From R-RK-3 sp963834945 (GTDB lineage: Bacteria; Pseudomonadota; Alphaproteobacteria; Rhizobiales; Rhodomicrobiaceae), in assembly GCA_963834945.1 (NCBI GenBank), contig CAWIDT010000004.1, positions 790,620-854,619 of the forward strand: DNA of 64,000 nucleotides. Direction: 5' to 3'. A program made the translations under genes and the position numbers. Position 1 is the stretch's first letter; every line of letters starts with the position of its first letter. Shown one piece after another: positions 8,208 to 17,875 of the stretch. Under the pieces are notes generated by a model, which searched no databases, was not told the DNA's origin, and saw nothing but the letters and a program-made list of their open reading frames with translations.

Positions 8208-10590
8208 TTATTCCGCCGCCATCTTCATTCCGCCATTGATTACCCGCCACACCTTTTCGGGTGTCGCCGGCATGTCCATGTGATCGACGCCGAATTCCTT
8301 CAGCGCATCGACCACCGCGTTGATCACCGCCGGCGGCGCGCCGATGGCTCCGGCCTCGCCGCAGCCTTTCACGCCCAGCGGATTATGCGTGCACGGCGTG
8401 CCCGGCATCGCATGCACCTTGAAGGAGGGCAGGTCGTCGGCGCGCGGCATGCAATAGTCCATGTAGGAGCCGGTCAGTAGCTGGCCGTTTTCGTCATAGA
8501 CGGCGTTCTCCAGCATGGCCTGGCCGATGCCTTGCGCGATGCCGCCATGCACCTGGCCCTCGACGATCATCGGGTTGACGATGTTGCCGAAATCGTCGGC
8601 TGCGGCGAAGGACACGATGCCGATGAGGCCGGTTTTCGGGTCGATCTCCACCTCGCAAATATAGGTGCCTGCCGGGTAGGTGAAGTTCTTCGGATCGTAG
8701 AAGGCGGTTTCCTCAAGGCCCGGTTCGAGCGCGTCGATCGGATATTGATGCGGCACATAGGCCGTGAGCGCGATCTCGCCGAACGCCTTGCTCTTATCGG
8801 TGCCCTTCACCGTATAGGCGCCGTTCTCGAAGCTGATGTCGCCCTCGGACGCCTCCAGCAGATGCGCCGCGATCTTGCGGCCCTTCTCGATCACCTTGTC
8901 GAGCGCCTTGACCAGCGCCGAGCCGCCCACCGCGAGCGAGCGCGACCCGTAGGTGCCCATGCCGAACGGCACCTTGTCGGTGTCGCCATGCACGATCTCG
9001 ACATTGGCGCTGTCGATGCCGAGCTTGTCGGCCACCACTTGCGCGAAGGTCGTCTCGTGGCCCTGGCCGTGGCTGTGGCTGCCGGTCAGCACCACGACGC
9101 TGCCGGTCGGGTTGACGCGGACCGTCGCCGCCTCATAGAGCCCAGCCCGCGCGCCCAGCGCACCGACGAGGCTGGACGGCGCGATGCCGCAAGCCTCGAT
9201 ATAGGAGGAAACGCCGATGCCGCGTAGCATGCCTCGCGCTCTTCGCTTCAGCGCGGCGGCTTTCGAACCCGGCATAATCGGCCATCTCCATCGCCTTGTT
9301 CAGCGCCGGCTCATAGTCGCCCGTGTCGTAGACCACCGCGACCGGCGTCTGATAGGGGAACTGGTCCGGCTGGATGAAATTCATCCGCCGCAGCTCGGCC
9401 TGATCCTTGCCCATTTCCTGGGCGGCCTTGCTCATCAGCCGCTCAAGAATGAAGGTGGCCTCCGGGCGGCCCGCGCCGCGATAGGCATCCACCGGCACCG
9501 TATTGGTGAACACCGCCTTCACATTGCAATGAATGGCGGGCGTCGCATATTGTCCGGCCAGCAGCGTGCCATGCAGCCAGGTCGGCACGCAGGGCGCGAA
9601 GGTGGAGAGATAGCCGCCCAGATTGGCCATGCGTCTCGCATTTCAGCCCGATGGCCCGGCCGTCGGCGTCGAAAGCCATTTCGGCATGGGTGACGTGATC
9701 GCGGCCATGCGCGTCGGAAAGGAAGGCCTCGCTGCGCTCCGAGGTCCATTTCACCGGACGGCCGATGCGCTTCGATGCCCAGGTGACCAGCGCCTCCTCC
9801 GCATAATGGAAGATCTTCGAGCCGAAACCGCCGCCGACATCGGGCGCATAGACGCGCAGCTTGTGCTCGGGGATGGACAGCACGAAAGCGCCCATCAGCA
9901 GCCGGATCACATGCGGGTTCTGACTGGTGGTGTAGAGCGTGTAGTCCTCGGTGCCCATCTCATACTGGCCGATGGCGACGCGCGGCTCCATGGCGTTGGG
10001 GATCAGCGGTTGTTGATCAGGTCGACCTTGGTGACATGCGCGGCGCGGGCGAAGGCGGCATCGGTCGCGGCCTTGTCGCCCAGCTCCCATTCGAAGCACA
10101 GATTGTCGGGCGCTTCGTCATGCACCGCCGTGCCGCCCCCCTTTAGCGCCGATTTCATGTCGACCACGGCCGGCAGTTCGTCGAGATCGAGCTGCACCAG
10201 TTCTGACGCATCCTTGGCCTGCTGATAGGTCTCCGCGATGATAGCCACCACCGGATCGCCGACATGGCGCACCTTGCCGGCCGCCAGGATCGGGTGCTTG
10301 GGCTCCTTCATCGGGGCGCCGCGCACATCGGTGACGAGCCAGCCGCAGGGCATGCCGCCCGCGCCCGAGCTGTCGATGTCCTCGCTGGTGTAAACCGCCA
10401 GCACGCCGGGCGCAGTCTTCGCCGCCGAAATGTCGATGGACCGGATCGTCGCATGGGCGACCGGCGAGCGCAGGAAATAGCAATAGGTCTGGTGGGGCAG
10501 GTTGATGTCGTCGGTATATTTGCCCACGCCCTTGATGAAGCGGAAATCCTCGCGCCGCTTCACGGCTGCGCCGATGCCCTGGACCGTCAT
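8208..10590 (-). CDS. coxL: Molybdopterin-binding large subunit, form II CO-dehydrogenase-like (CoxL), three frameshifts
   Basis: Reading from ATG 10590 the product starts MTVQGIGAAVKRREDFRFIK and, after correcting frame changes near 10013, 9633 and 9240, gives about 793 residues, the normal CoxL length. The active-site loop reads VDAYRGAGRPEATF. Genuine aerobic CO dehydrogenases (form I) have AYRCSFR with a copper-binding cysteine; AYRGAGR marks form II or another xanthine-oxidase-family hydroxylase, so the substrate is uncertain. Other family motifs are GGGFGSK (molybdopterin) and VKGCGEAGAIG with the catalytic glutamate. The shifts are one-base indels and look like sequencing errors. Confidence 0.8.
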
Positions 10591-10625
10591 GACTTCCTCC
10601 AAGCTTTGATTGTTGCCATCGCCGG

Positions 10626-11111
10626 TTATTCGGCGGCGACCGCGCGGCCGCTCATCTGTGCGGCGGCGGTCTGCACGGCCTTGACGATATTGTGGTAGCC
10701 GGTACAGCGGCAGATATTGCCCTGCAGCCAGGTTCTGATCTCCGGCTCGCTCGGGTTGGGATTTCGCTTCAGCAGATCGGCGGCGGACATGATCATGCCG
10801 GGCGTGCAGAAGCCGCATTGCAGGCCGTGCGCCTCGCGGAACGCCGCTTGCACCGGATGCAGATCGGTGCCGCTGGACAGCCCCTCGATCGTCGTGATCT
10901 TGGCACCCGCAGCCTGCCCGACGAGCACCGTGCAGGATTTGACCGAATTGCCGTTCATATGCACCACGCAGGCGCCGCATTGCGAGGTGTCGCAGCCGAC
11001 ATGCGTGCCCGTCAGCCCGAGCGTCTGTCGCAGGAAATCCACCAGCAGCATATTTCCGTCGGCCTGCCCGCTGACGGACCTGCCATTCACTTCCATCGAG
11101 ACTTCCGGCAT
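10626..11111 (-). CDS. coxS: [2Fe-2S] small subunit of CO-dehydrogenase-type hydroxylase (CoxS)
   Basis: 161 residues from ATG 11111, preceded by GGGAGGAG. The N-terminal plant-ferredoxin-type cluster is ligated by cysteines in CDTSQCGACVVHMNG and a later KSC; the second cluster site has CGFCTPGMI and CRCTGYHN. It transfers electrons from the molybdenum cofactor in CoxL to FAD in CoxM. First gene of the minus-strand cluster S-L-M-ybaK-D; the promoter should lie within 11112-11290. Intact. Confidence 0.9.
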   Translation of the reverse strand: MPEVSMEVNGRSVSGQADGNMLLVDFLRQTLGLTGTHVGCDTSQCGACVVHMNGNSVKSCTVLVGQAAGAKITTIEGLSSGTDLHPVQAAFREAHGLQCGFCTPGMIMSAADLLKRNPNPSEPEIRTWLQGNICRCTGYHNIVKAVQTAAAQMSGRAVAAE

Positions 11112-11297
11112 CTCTTGCGCTCCTCCCAATCCTCTTGATGCGTTTCCCGGCCGCGAGGGAATGCGGCCTCAGGCGGCTCGCCGCTTCTCGTGAGCGGGTT
11201 GGCGGCGATTATGGCATGTCGCCGCGTAAGTGCAAATGGCTCAGCGATAAAGATGCGCAGGGTTGGATTTGTGACGGGGTGGAAAGGTGGTTTTGGC

Positions 11298-12635
11298 TTA
11301 TTCTGGCGATGCGATTTGGTCGGCAACAGGCAAACCGCCCGAATGATCGCGCCACCAACTAAGCGAATCGAAGTCAGCCGGATGCACTCCGAATTTCTCA
11401 GGATTGCTGCCCGTGCATCGCATCCACGTGGCGACGACATGCCGTTGCGCACTCGGCGAAAGCATCAAGGCGTCTTTGTACAAGCGCACCCGCTTTAAAG
11501 ATATCGCCTGCAAAATCCCCGCAAATACGAGCGCGCGGGTTAGAGCAATGTCGTCCGGTCCTTCTTGTTCTTTCTTTCGATCAAAATTTATAGGAAAACC
11601 GCCGTTCTCAATATAATGCACCTGGCCAGTAGGAAGTTGAACCGTCACACGATCGAATGGCGACGGGCCTTGCCTGCCCAGTCGCAGTAGCTCTTTAAAT
11701 TCAATATCCCGAGACGAGCAACTTATAAAATGGATTGGCTCTTTTGTGCTAATATAGCTCATTCGTTCGGATCTCAAAAAATTTCGGCCCGTACAACCAA
11801 ATATAATTTCTGATTCTCTAAGGAGAAATTTTAATGAATGACAAAAAATAGCTTCAGATGGAACTCCAACTTTTTCTCTGTCGTATACATATACTCTAAG
11901 TCCTCGCCCAAGCAGGTCACGCACTAATGCGGAGCCGAGTGTCCCAACCCCGACCACACCGGCCTTGCCTCCGTTAAGGAGCTGAAGATCACGAACTTTC
12001 TTTAGCACGCCTGCGGCTATGACCTTTGACTCAAATATTTTTTTTGCGGCAGAACGACTAATATCGATTTTTGTCAACTGAGCGGGATGAGGTTTGCGAA
12101 GAATTCCCGACGTCGTTTGCTGAATTGAGACAACATTAAGCTTGTTAAGAACTTCAGCATCCAGATGATATTTCGCAAATTAGCCTCTAACTCTTAAATC
12201 TGCAAGTCGCCACCAAGTTTCGGTCAATATCCCACCGTCGTCCAAAATGATCAATCGTGCCCGTCGATTTGACTGAATAAGTGTTTGGCAAATACGAAAT
12301 GCTTCTATGCATCCGCTAGTTATGCTTCTCTGGACCGCTCTGTCATAGCGACCTGGCTGTATCTGGATGTCTTTATCGACAACGAGAAATCCCCATTCTC
12401 TTATTTCCCGTAGCGCTGAGTTGATGCTCGAGTACGGCTTAGGCACAATAACCACTCTATCAGGTCGAATGTCTACAGCTTGCTTGAGTAGTCGTCCAAA
12501 AAACTCAACGGTAGAGGGAAGGCAGTGTAATTGCGCGAGAATAACAATTTGCTCCCCGCTTGTATCTGGATCAAACCCATCTTCCGCAAATAGCGCCTTG
12601 TCGACACCAGACAGGATCTCACGTAAAACAGTCAT
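11298..12635 (-). pseudogene. S-adenosylhomocysteine-hydrolase-like protein, interrupted by one in-frame stop
   Basis: A single minus frame encodes about 445 residues from ATG 12635, with one TAA at 12180-12182. The order of motifs follows SAHH: IILDDGG at about residue 135, then after the stop VVSIQQTTSGI (SAHH: E-x-TT-x-G), a lysine-rich SAAKKIFESKVIA segment, and a Rossmann NAD site GVVGVGTLGSALVRDLLGRG. Overall identity to housekeeping SAHH appears low, so this is a divergent relative of unknown substrate. Its start overlaps the stop of the upstream gene (ATGA). The stop could be a sequencing error, or translation could restart downstream, with ATG 12077 available. Confidence 0.6.
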
Positions 12636-13955
12636 GAAGCCATTTCAGTGAGTGCTCGACCGTCAATCTGGACCGAACTTCGAAAAAATGCGCAGCGCTC
12701 ATTGGGAGGCGTGCTGAAGTGAGGACCATAGAAATCTAATATTGGAAATTCCTGCGCTAATACTGAAGATGTGCGCTGGTCGAACCTCATCATATAAATG
12801 CTTGGGCTTCCGCCGACCCCAGGAGATTGGAAGGTGAGGTTGTTTAGAAGTTTAACGTAGGAGGCGATCTCTCCATCCTCCGCCTCACGTGGTTCTTTTG
12901 TATGAGCCAACATCAAAACATTCATCATATCGAGGACCCGGCTCTTAATTCCCCCAATCATTCGGGCTCCGAGACCCGACGGTACTAATTGTTCCAATTT
13001 TAAATAGCCAATCCGAGCGTTGGCCGCCATGTACGTCGGACACAATACGGAATTCTGGTCCGTGGCGACGCTAAGAATTTGATCGGAGATGTCCCCGAAA
13101 GGACCACTTAGGCTATTACCATTCAAAGGAACGTAAAAGGGCTGTCTGCTGTCCAGAACGTCCTCCACTGTCTTAAAAAATAACCCGGCGGCATCTGCTG
13201 TTTCATTGTGGTTGGCAGCGGCGTGCCTAAGCTTTTGCTGTAAACGCCGTGGATCCTTGTCACGGACTAGGGCCGAATTCCGCCAAGCCTGCCTGACGAG
13301 GTTATCGCTCAAATTTTTCAAAATTCCTGGAGTGTTGGGCTGGAGCAAATCTAACCAACTGCGAGAGAAATATAAAATTCGGCTACGCCAGCTCTTGGCA
13401 ATATTGTGGAATGGCGGAAGCCGCAGCAGTTGGTCAAAAAGAGTATTTTCGGAACCAATATCGCCGATATAGAGGCCAAATTTACGCGCAAGTTTTGCCT
13501 TATTTTGCTGAGTTGTCAGATTCGGAATCGCATGGATATTGCAAACGCCAGAACGGATGCTCCATCGAGAAGGGGGAGGATTGGGAACCCTTGTTATCTC
13601 GTCGGCAACCTCAAATAATCCTATGAAATCCCCCGGATAGAGAATGGCCTCTGTAATTTCAACGCCTTCCACGTTCTGGATAACCTCGCACGAATTTCTG
13701 ACTATTATCCCCAAAGGTAAGCGTTTCGATACAATAAAGCGCCCAGGAAATAATTCACCGTTTGGTAGAAAAGAGTGCCCGTCATCTATAATATTTTCGC
13801 CGTAAATATATTCGACAAAGATAACCTCCAGGCTCTCCCGTTTTTTCGAGTTCTTGGAGCTGATATAATTGGTCTAAAAGTTTTGCAAGATTTGGTTTAG
13901 ACCGAGTAATTTCTTCCCTGGCCTGATCCCAGGCAAGCGGACGTGCATTTAGCAT
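12632..13955 (-). CDS. Unknown protein of about 440 residues, partner of the SAHH-like gene (one frameshift)
   Basis: From ATG 13955 the product reads MLNARPLAWDQAREEITRSK and a helical stretch NLAKLLDQLYQLQELEKTGE. After a one-base shift near 13830 it continues VIFVEYIYGENIIDDGHSFL and runs to 12632. Removing one T at the shift gives a smooth protein of about 440 residues with no domain that I recognise, no signal peptide and no clear membrane helix. It overlaps the SAHH-like gene by four bases, so the two are co-translated. Base composition is more AT-rich than neighbouring operons, suggesting acquisition. No function is assigned. Confidence 0.55.
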
Positions 13956-14103
13956 TAAAAAGTTCCCGCGACGCAGCAGGACGCCTGAACGCGATCACTG
14001 ATGCTATAGAGCGACATTATGCACCAGTTTTGCAAAGTGCCATCAATTTTAGCGAGCTAATTGAGACAGCAAATCTAGGACTGAAAATCAACGGTGCGTG
14101 TTA
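13943..14103 (+). CDS. Possible small ORF on the opposite strand of the island
   Basis: A GTG at 13943 opens a 53-codon frame reading HLALKSSRDAAGRLNAITDA then IERHYAPVLQSAIN..., ending at TAG 14103. The sequence looks like a soluble helical peptide or the tail of a lost gene. It overlaps the start of the minus-strand unknown gene by about 13 bases, so only one of the two starts may be right. No ribosome site is evident. Weak call, listed because it is the only coding-like signal in this gap. Confidence 0.3.
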
Positions 14104-14334
14104 GGCAGGCAGGAGGGCGCCAACAGCGAGCTATTAGTTTTCACCAGCTGCGATAACAACCGGAATGGTCCAGGGGAAAGAGCTCATAGGATTTTGTACT
14201 AGCAAATCGTTTCAAACTAAGGATCTCATATTTACAGGATTAGTGTAGACGCTGCGACAGCAGGCCCAGTAAATCGTTTAACGCTATCGAATTTTGCGAA
14301 ATCATTCTCATAGAGCATATGGGGATGGATGCCA

Positions 14335-14616
14335 ATGGCAAGGAGAGACAATAACGGAGGGTCGAATATTGTAGAACTGCTCGGGCTTCTGGTGGCCGCC
14401 ATCAGCTTGCTTGTGACGCTTTCCGATAAATGGCAGGGCAACGATTCCGGCGACCAGCCGCCGATCGAGCACCATGAGCACCGGGAGGCCCCACAGCGGG
14501 ATCATCCTGATTTTGAGGCAGGGCGCGGCTTGCCGGGGCAGGACAGGCCGAAGTCCTACAAGTGGCAGGACAGGCTGATGCCCTCCAAATCGGAGGACAG
14601 GCTGCCGCGCGAATAG
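14335..14616 (+). CDS. Small single-pass membrane protein with 9-residue repeats
   Basis: 93 residues from ATG 14335. A hydrophobic segment NIVELLGLLVAAISLLVTL (about residues 10-28) could span the membrane. It is followed by a polar, histidine- and acid-rich tail and then repeats of a nine-residue unit, GQDRPKSYK, WQDRLMPSK, SEDRLPRE, encoded by a 27-bp tandem repeat. No family is recognised. It lies between the AT-rich island and the end of aapP, converging with the latter. Coding status is plausible but unproven. Confidence 0.4.
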   Translation: MARRDNNGGSNIVELLGLLVAAISLLVTLSDKWQGNDSGDQPPIEHHEHREAPQRDHPDFEAGRGLPGQDRPKSYKWQDRLMPSKSEDRLPRE

Positions 14617-14617
14617 G
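14537..14617. repeat. 27-bp tandem repeat, three units
   Basis: Units are 14537-14563, 14564-14590 and a degenerate 14591-14617. The core GGCAGGACAGGC opens the first two; the third keeps AGGACAGGC. The period divides by three, so on the plus strand each unit encodes nine residues with the pattern (Q/E)DR(P/L). Confidence 0.75.
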
Positions 14618-14661
14618 GCCCACCATGTCCCGCCCGTATGGCCGGGACGCCAGCCGGCCTG

Positions 14662-15459
14662 CTAATGCCCCAAAATCTGGCTGAGGAACAGCTTGGTGCG
14701 GTCGCTTTGCGGGTTGTTGAAGAAGCCCTCCGGGTCCTGGATTTCGACGACCTGGCCCTGGTCCATGAACACCACGCGGTGCGCCACCTGCCGGGCGAAG
14801 CCCATTTCGTGGGTCACGACAAGCATGGTCATGCCGCTCTCGGCGAGGTCGATCATCACATCGAGCACTTCGGAGATCATTTCCGGGTCGAGCGCCGAGG
14901 TCGGCTCGTCGAACAGCATGACGCGCGGGTTCATGCACAGCGAGCGTGCGATGGCGACGCGCTGCTGCTGGCCGCCGGAAAGCTGGCCGGGATATTTGTC
15001 GGCCTGCTCGGGGATGCGGACGCGCTTCAGATATTCGCGCGCGACCTCGTCCGCCTCCTTGCGCGGCACCTTGCGCACCCAGACGGGCGCCAGCGTCAGA
15101 TTTTCCAGGACCGTCAGATGCGGGAACAGGTTGAAATGCTGGAACACCATCCCGACCTCGCGGCGCACATCCTCGATATTCTTCAGGTCGTTGTTCAGCT
15201 CGATGCCGTCGACAGTGATGGTGCCTTCCTGATGCACCTCCAGCCGGTTGATGCAGCGGATCAGCGTCGATTTGCCTGAGCCGGACGGTCCGCAAATGAC
15301 GATGCGCTCGCCGCGCGCGACCATCAGGTCGATGTCCTTCAGCACATGGAAATCTACGTACCATTTGTTCAGGCCGCTGATGGCGACCATGGGGGGGCCG
15401 TCCATCGGCTGCGACACCGAGCGGGCAGCGGGTTGTCTCGTTTCCTCGATGGTTGTCAT
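14662..15459 (-). CDS. aapP: General L-amino-acid ABC transporter ATPase AapP
   Basis: 265 residues from ATG 15459. Walker A is CGPSGSGKSTLIR, the Q-loop is MVFQHFNLFPHLTVLEN, the signature is LSGGQQQRVAIARSL, Walker B is VMLFDEPTSALDPE, and the H-loop is VTHEMGF, all typical of the polar amino-acid (HisP/GlnQ/AapP) ATPases. It energises uptake through AapQ and AapM. Last gene of aapJQMP on the minus strand, 11 bases after aapM. Intact. Confidence 0.9.
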   Translation of the reverse strand: MTTIEETRQPAARSVSQPMDGPPMVAISGLNKWYVDFHVLKDIDLMVARGERIVICGPSGSGKSTLIRCINRLEVHQEGTITVDGIELNNDLKNIEDVRREVGMVFQHFNLFPHLTVLENLTLAPVWVRKVPRKEADEVAREYLKRVRIPEQADKYPGQLSGGQQQRVAIARSLCMNPRVMLFDEPTSALDPEMISEVLDVMIDLAESGMTMLVVTHEMGFARQVAHRVVFMDQGQVVEIQDPEGFFNNPQSDRTKLFLSQILGH

Positions 15460-15470
15460 GCGTCCGGCTC

Positions 15471-16593
15471 CTAATCCCGTCTCGATGTGTCGAGCCTGCG
15501 CTCGACGCTCTGGCTGTAGCGCGACATGCTGTAGGTGCACATCCAGTAGATGAGCGCCGTGAACACATAGGCTTCGAAATCATAGCCCTTCCATTCGATG
15601 GAGCGGCTGGCTGTCTGCGCCATGTTCATCAAATCCAGGAGGCCGATGATGGCGACAAGCGAGGTGTCCTTGAACAGCGCGATGAAGGTGTTGACGATGC
15701 CCGGAATGGAAATTTTCAGCGCCTGCGGCAGCACGATCAGGATCATCTTCTTCCAATAGCCGAGCCCCAGCGCGTCCGCCGCCTCATATTGCCCGCGCGG
15801 AATTGCCGATAGACCGCCACGCACCGCTTCCGCCAGATAAGCGGACTCGAACAGCGTGATGCCGATCATAGCACGCAGCACCTTGTTGAAATCGATCTCC
15901 GCGGGGAAGAACAGCGGCAGCATCACCGACGCCATGAACAGGATGGTGATCAGCGGCGTGCCGCGCCAGAACTCGATATAGACGACGGACAGGGCGCGAA
16001 TGACGGGCAGTTCAGAGCGGCGGCCCAGCGCCAGCAGGATGCCGAGCGGCAGCGACGCGCACGATGCCGACGCTGGCAAGCGCGAAGGTGAGCAGGAAGC
16101 CGCCCCATTCATAGGTCGCGGCCATCGGCAGGCCCAGCCACTCGCCCTCGATGAGAGCGTAGGCAAGGAACGGGAAACCGAACAGCGTGAACAGCGCGAC
16201 CTGCGGCTTGCGCGGCGTTGACGGCCAAAGCAGCCAGAACAGCAGGCATCCCAAGATCGCGAAGGCCAGCACCGGCCGCCAGACCTGATTCGGATGCGAG
16301 CCGAAATACAGCCCGAACATGATCTGCGTGAAACGAACCTTGATGAACGTCCAGCAGGCGCCGTCCGGATTGGCCTGGCAAACGGATTTGTCTTCGCCCG
16401 AGATATTGGCGTTGAGCAAAGCCCAATGCAGGATCGGCGGTATGAGATAATAGAGCACCACCAGGCAAAGCAGCGTCACGATGGTGTTGGGGATCGAGCC
16501 GAAGAGACGTTCGCGCGCCCACAGCCACGGGCCGGATACGCGCAGCGGCGGCGGTCGGTCGGGCTTTCTCTGGAAGGTGACGGTGTCGGCCAT
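15471..16593 (-). CDS. aapM: L-amino-acid ABC transporter permease AapM (one frameshift)
   Basis: Begins MADTVTFQRKPDRPPPLRVS with a first membrane helix IVTLLCLVVLYYLIPPIL, a periplasmic loop, further helices, and after a one-base insertion near 16060 the permease core with the EAA-type loop YEAADALGLGYWKKMILIVL. Corrected length is about 373 residues, as expected for AapM. AapM pairs with AapQ to form the channel. It lies four bases after aapQ and before aapP. The shift (GTGCGCG where GTGGCG or GTCGCG is expected) is probably a sequencing error. Confidence 0.85.
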
Positions 16594-16597
16594 GCGA

Positions 16598-17794
16598 TTA
16601 TCTCTCCACCACCTGAACGCGCTTATTGTAAATGTTGAGGATCGTCGAGGTGATCAGGCTCAAGGCTTCATAAACCATGATCGTCATTCCGATGACCACC
16701 AGCGCCTGCCCGGTCTGGTTGAGCGTGATGCCTGCCCACAGGCTCACCAGCTCCTCATAGGCGACCGCGACGGCGAGCGAGGAGTTTTTGGTCAGATTGA
16801 GATATTGGTTGATGGTCGGCGGGATGATCACCCGCAGCGCCTGCGGAATGGTGATGAGCCGCAGCATTTTCGCACGGCTGAGGCCGAGGGCCTGGGCGGC
16901 CTCGGTTTGCCCGCGCGACACCGATGCGATGCCGCCCCGGACATTCTCGGCGATGAACGAAGCGGTATAGGTGGTGAGCGCGAACCAGAGCGAGAACAGC
17001 GGCAGCGGAATCTGCACTCCGCCGGTCAGATTGAAGCGGCCCAACTCTGGCCGTTGAAACCTGAGCGGCGCGTCGAACAGCAGGAAAACCAAGCCGATCA
17101 GTCCGGCCATGACGAGCAGGCCGTAGAGCACGCCAGGCGGCCTGCGGCCGGTGAGATATTGTTTTCGCCGCGACCACTGTAAAAGCAGCCATATCGCGGC
17201 GAGGCCGAGAATGAATGCGGCAAGCAGCGCCCAAAGGCCGATACCGCTGGCCGCGATCGGCTTGGGCAAATAAAGACCGCGATTGTTGAGGAAGACTTCG
17301 CCGCCCACGCCAAGGCTCTCTTGCGGAAACGGCAGCAGCGGCAGGAACACCGCAAAATTCCAGAACATCAGCTGCAGCAGCAGCGGTATGTTGCGGAACG
17401 TCTCGATATAGAGCACCGCGAAGCGCGACAGGAAGAAATTGGTCGACAGGCGCATGACGCCGATCAGGAAGCCCAGAATGGTCGTGGCGATGATGCCCAG
17501 AACGCTGACGATGATCGTGTTCTGGATGCCGATCAGGAAAACCACCCAATAAGGGCTTTGGGCGGTCTTGAATTCGATGAAGGGCGAGAAACCGACTGCG
17601 AAGGGCGCGGACTGAGTGAGAAAATCGAAACCGGTCTGAATGCCGCGAATGCGCAGATTGTAGATGGTGTTGCTGAAAATCGTTGCCAGCGCCCAAATGA
17701 CGATCGCGAGCACCACGAGCTGGGCGGCGATGCCGCGCACGGCCGGATTGCGATAGAAAGGGATCCGGGCTTTCTGTGCCAAGGCTTGTTTCAT
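16598..17794 (-). CDS. aapQ: L-amino-acid ABC transporter permease AapQ
   Basis: 398 residues from ATG 17794, chosen over ATG 17806 because GGAG precedes it at the right spacing. It is an integral membrane protein with many hydrophobic helices, a long insertion between the first helices typical of AapQ, and the permease loop TEAAQALGLSRAKMLRLITI at the C-terminal third. It forms the translocation channel with AapM for general L-amino acids. Second gene of aapJQMP. Intact. Confidence 0.9.
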   Translation of the reverse strand: MKQALAQKARIPFYRNPAVRGIAAQLVVLAIVIWALATIFSNTIYNLRIRGIQTGFDFLTQSAPFAVGFSPFIEFKTAQSPYWVVFLIGIQNTIIVSVLGIIATTILGFLIGVMRLSTNFFLSRFAVLYIETFRNIPLLLQLMFWNFAVFLPLLPFPQESLGVGGEVFLNNRGLYLPKPIAASGIGLWALLAAFILGLAAIWLLLQWSRRKQYLTGRRPPGVLYGLLVMAGLIGLVFLLFDAPLRFQRPELGRFNLTGGVQIPLPLFSLWFALTTYTASFIAENVRGGIASVSRGQTEAAQALGLSRAKMLRLITIPQALRVIIPPTINQYLNLTKNSSLAVAVAYEELVSLWAGITLNQTGQALVVIGMTIMVYEALSLITSTILNIYNKRVQVVER

Positions 17795-17875
17795 GGCGCT
17801 CCGCATCGAATATCAGAAATAGGGCTGAGGCGCAGCGGCGTCCGGTTGCTACCCCGGACGCCGCTGGATACTCCG

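Noticed and set aside
14618..14661. GTCCCG...CGGGAC hairpin after aapP as a terminator
   Set aside because: The stem is short, and no T-run follows it in the direction of aapP transcription.
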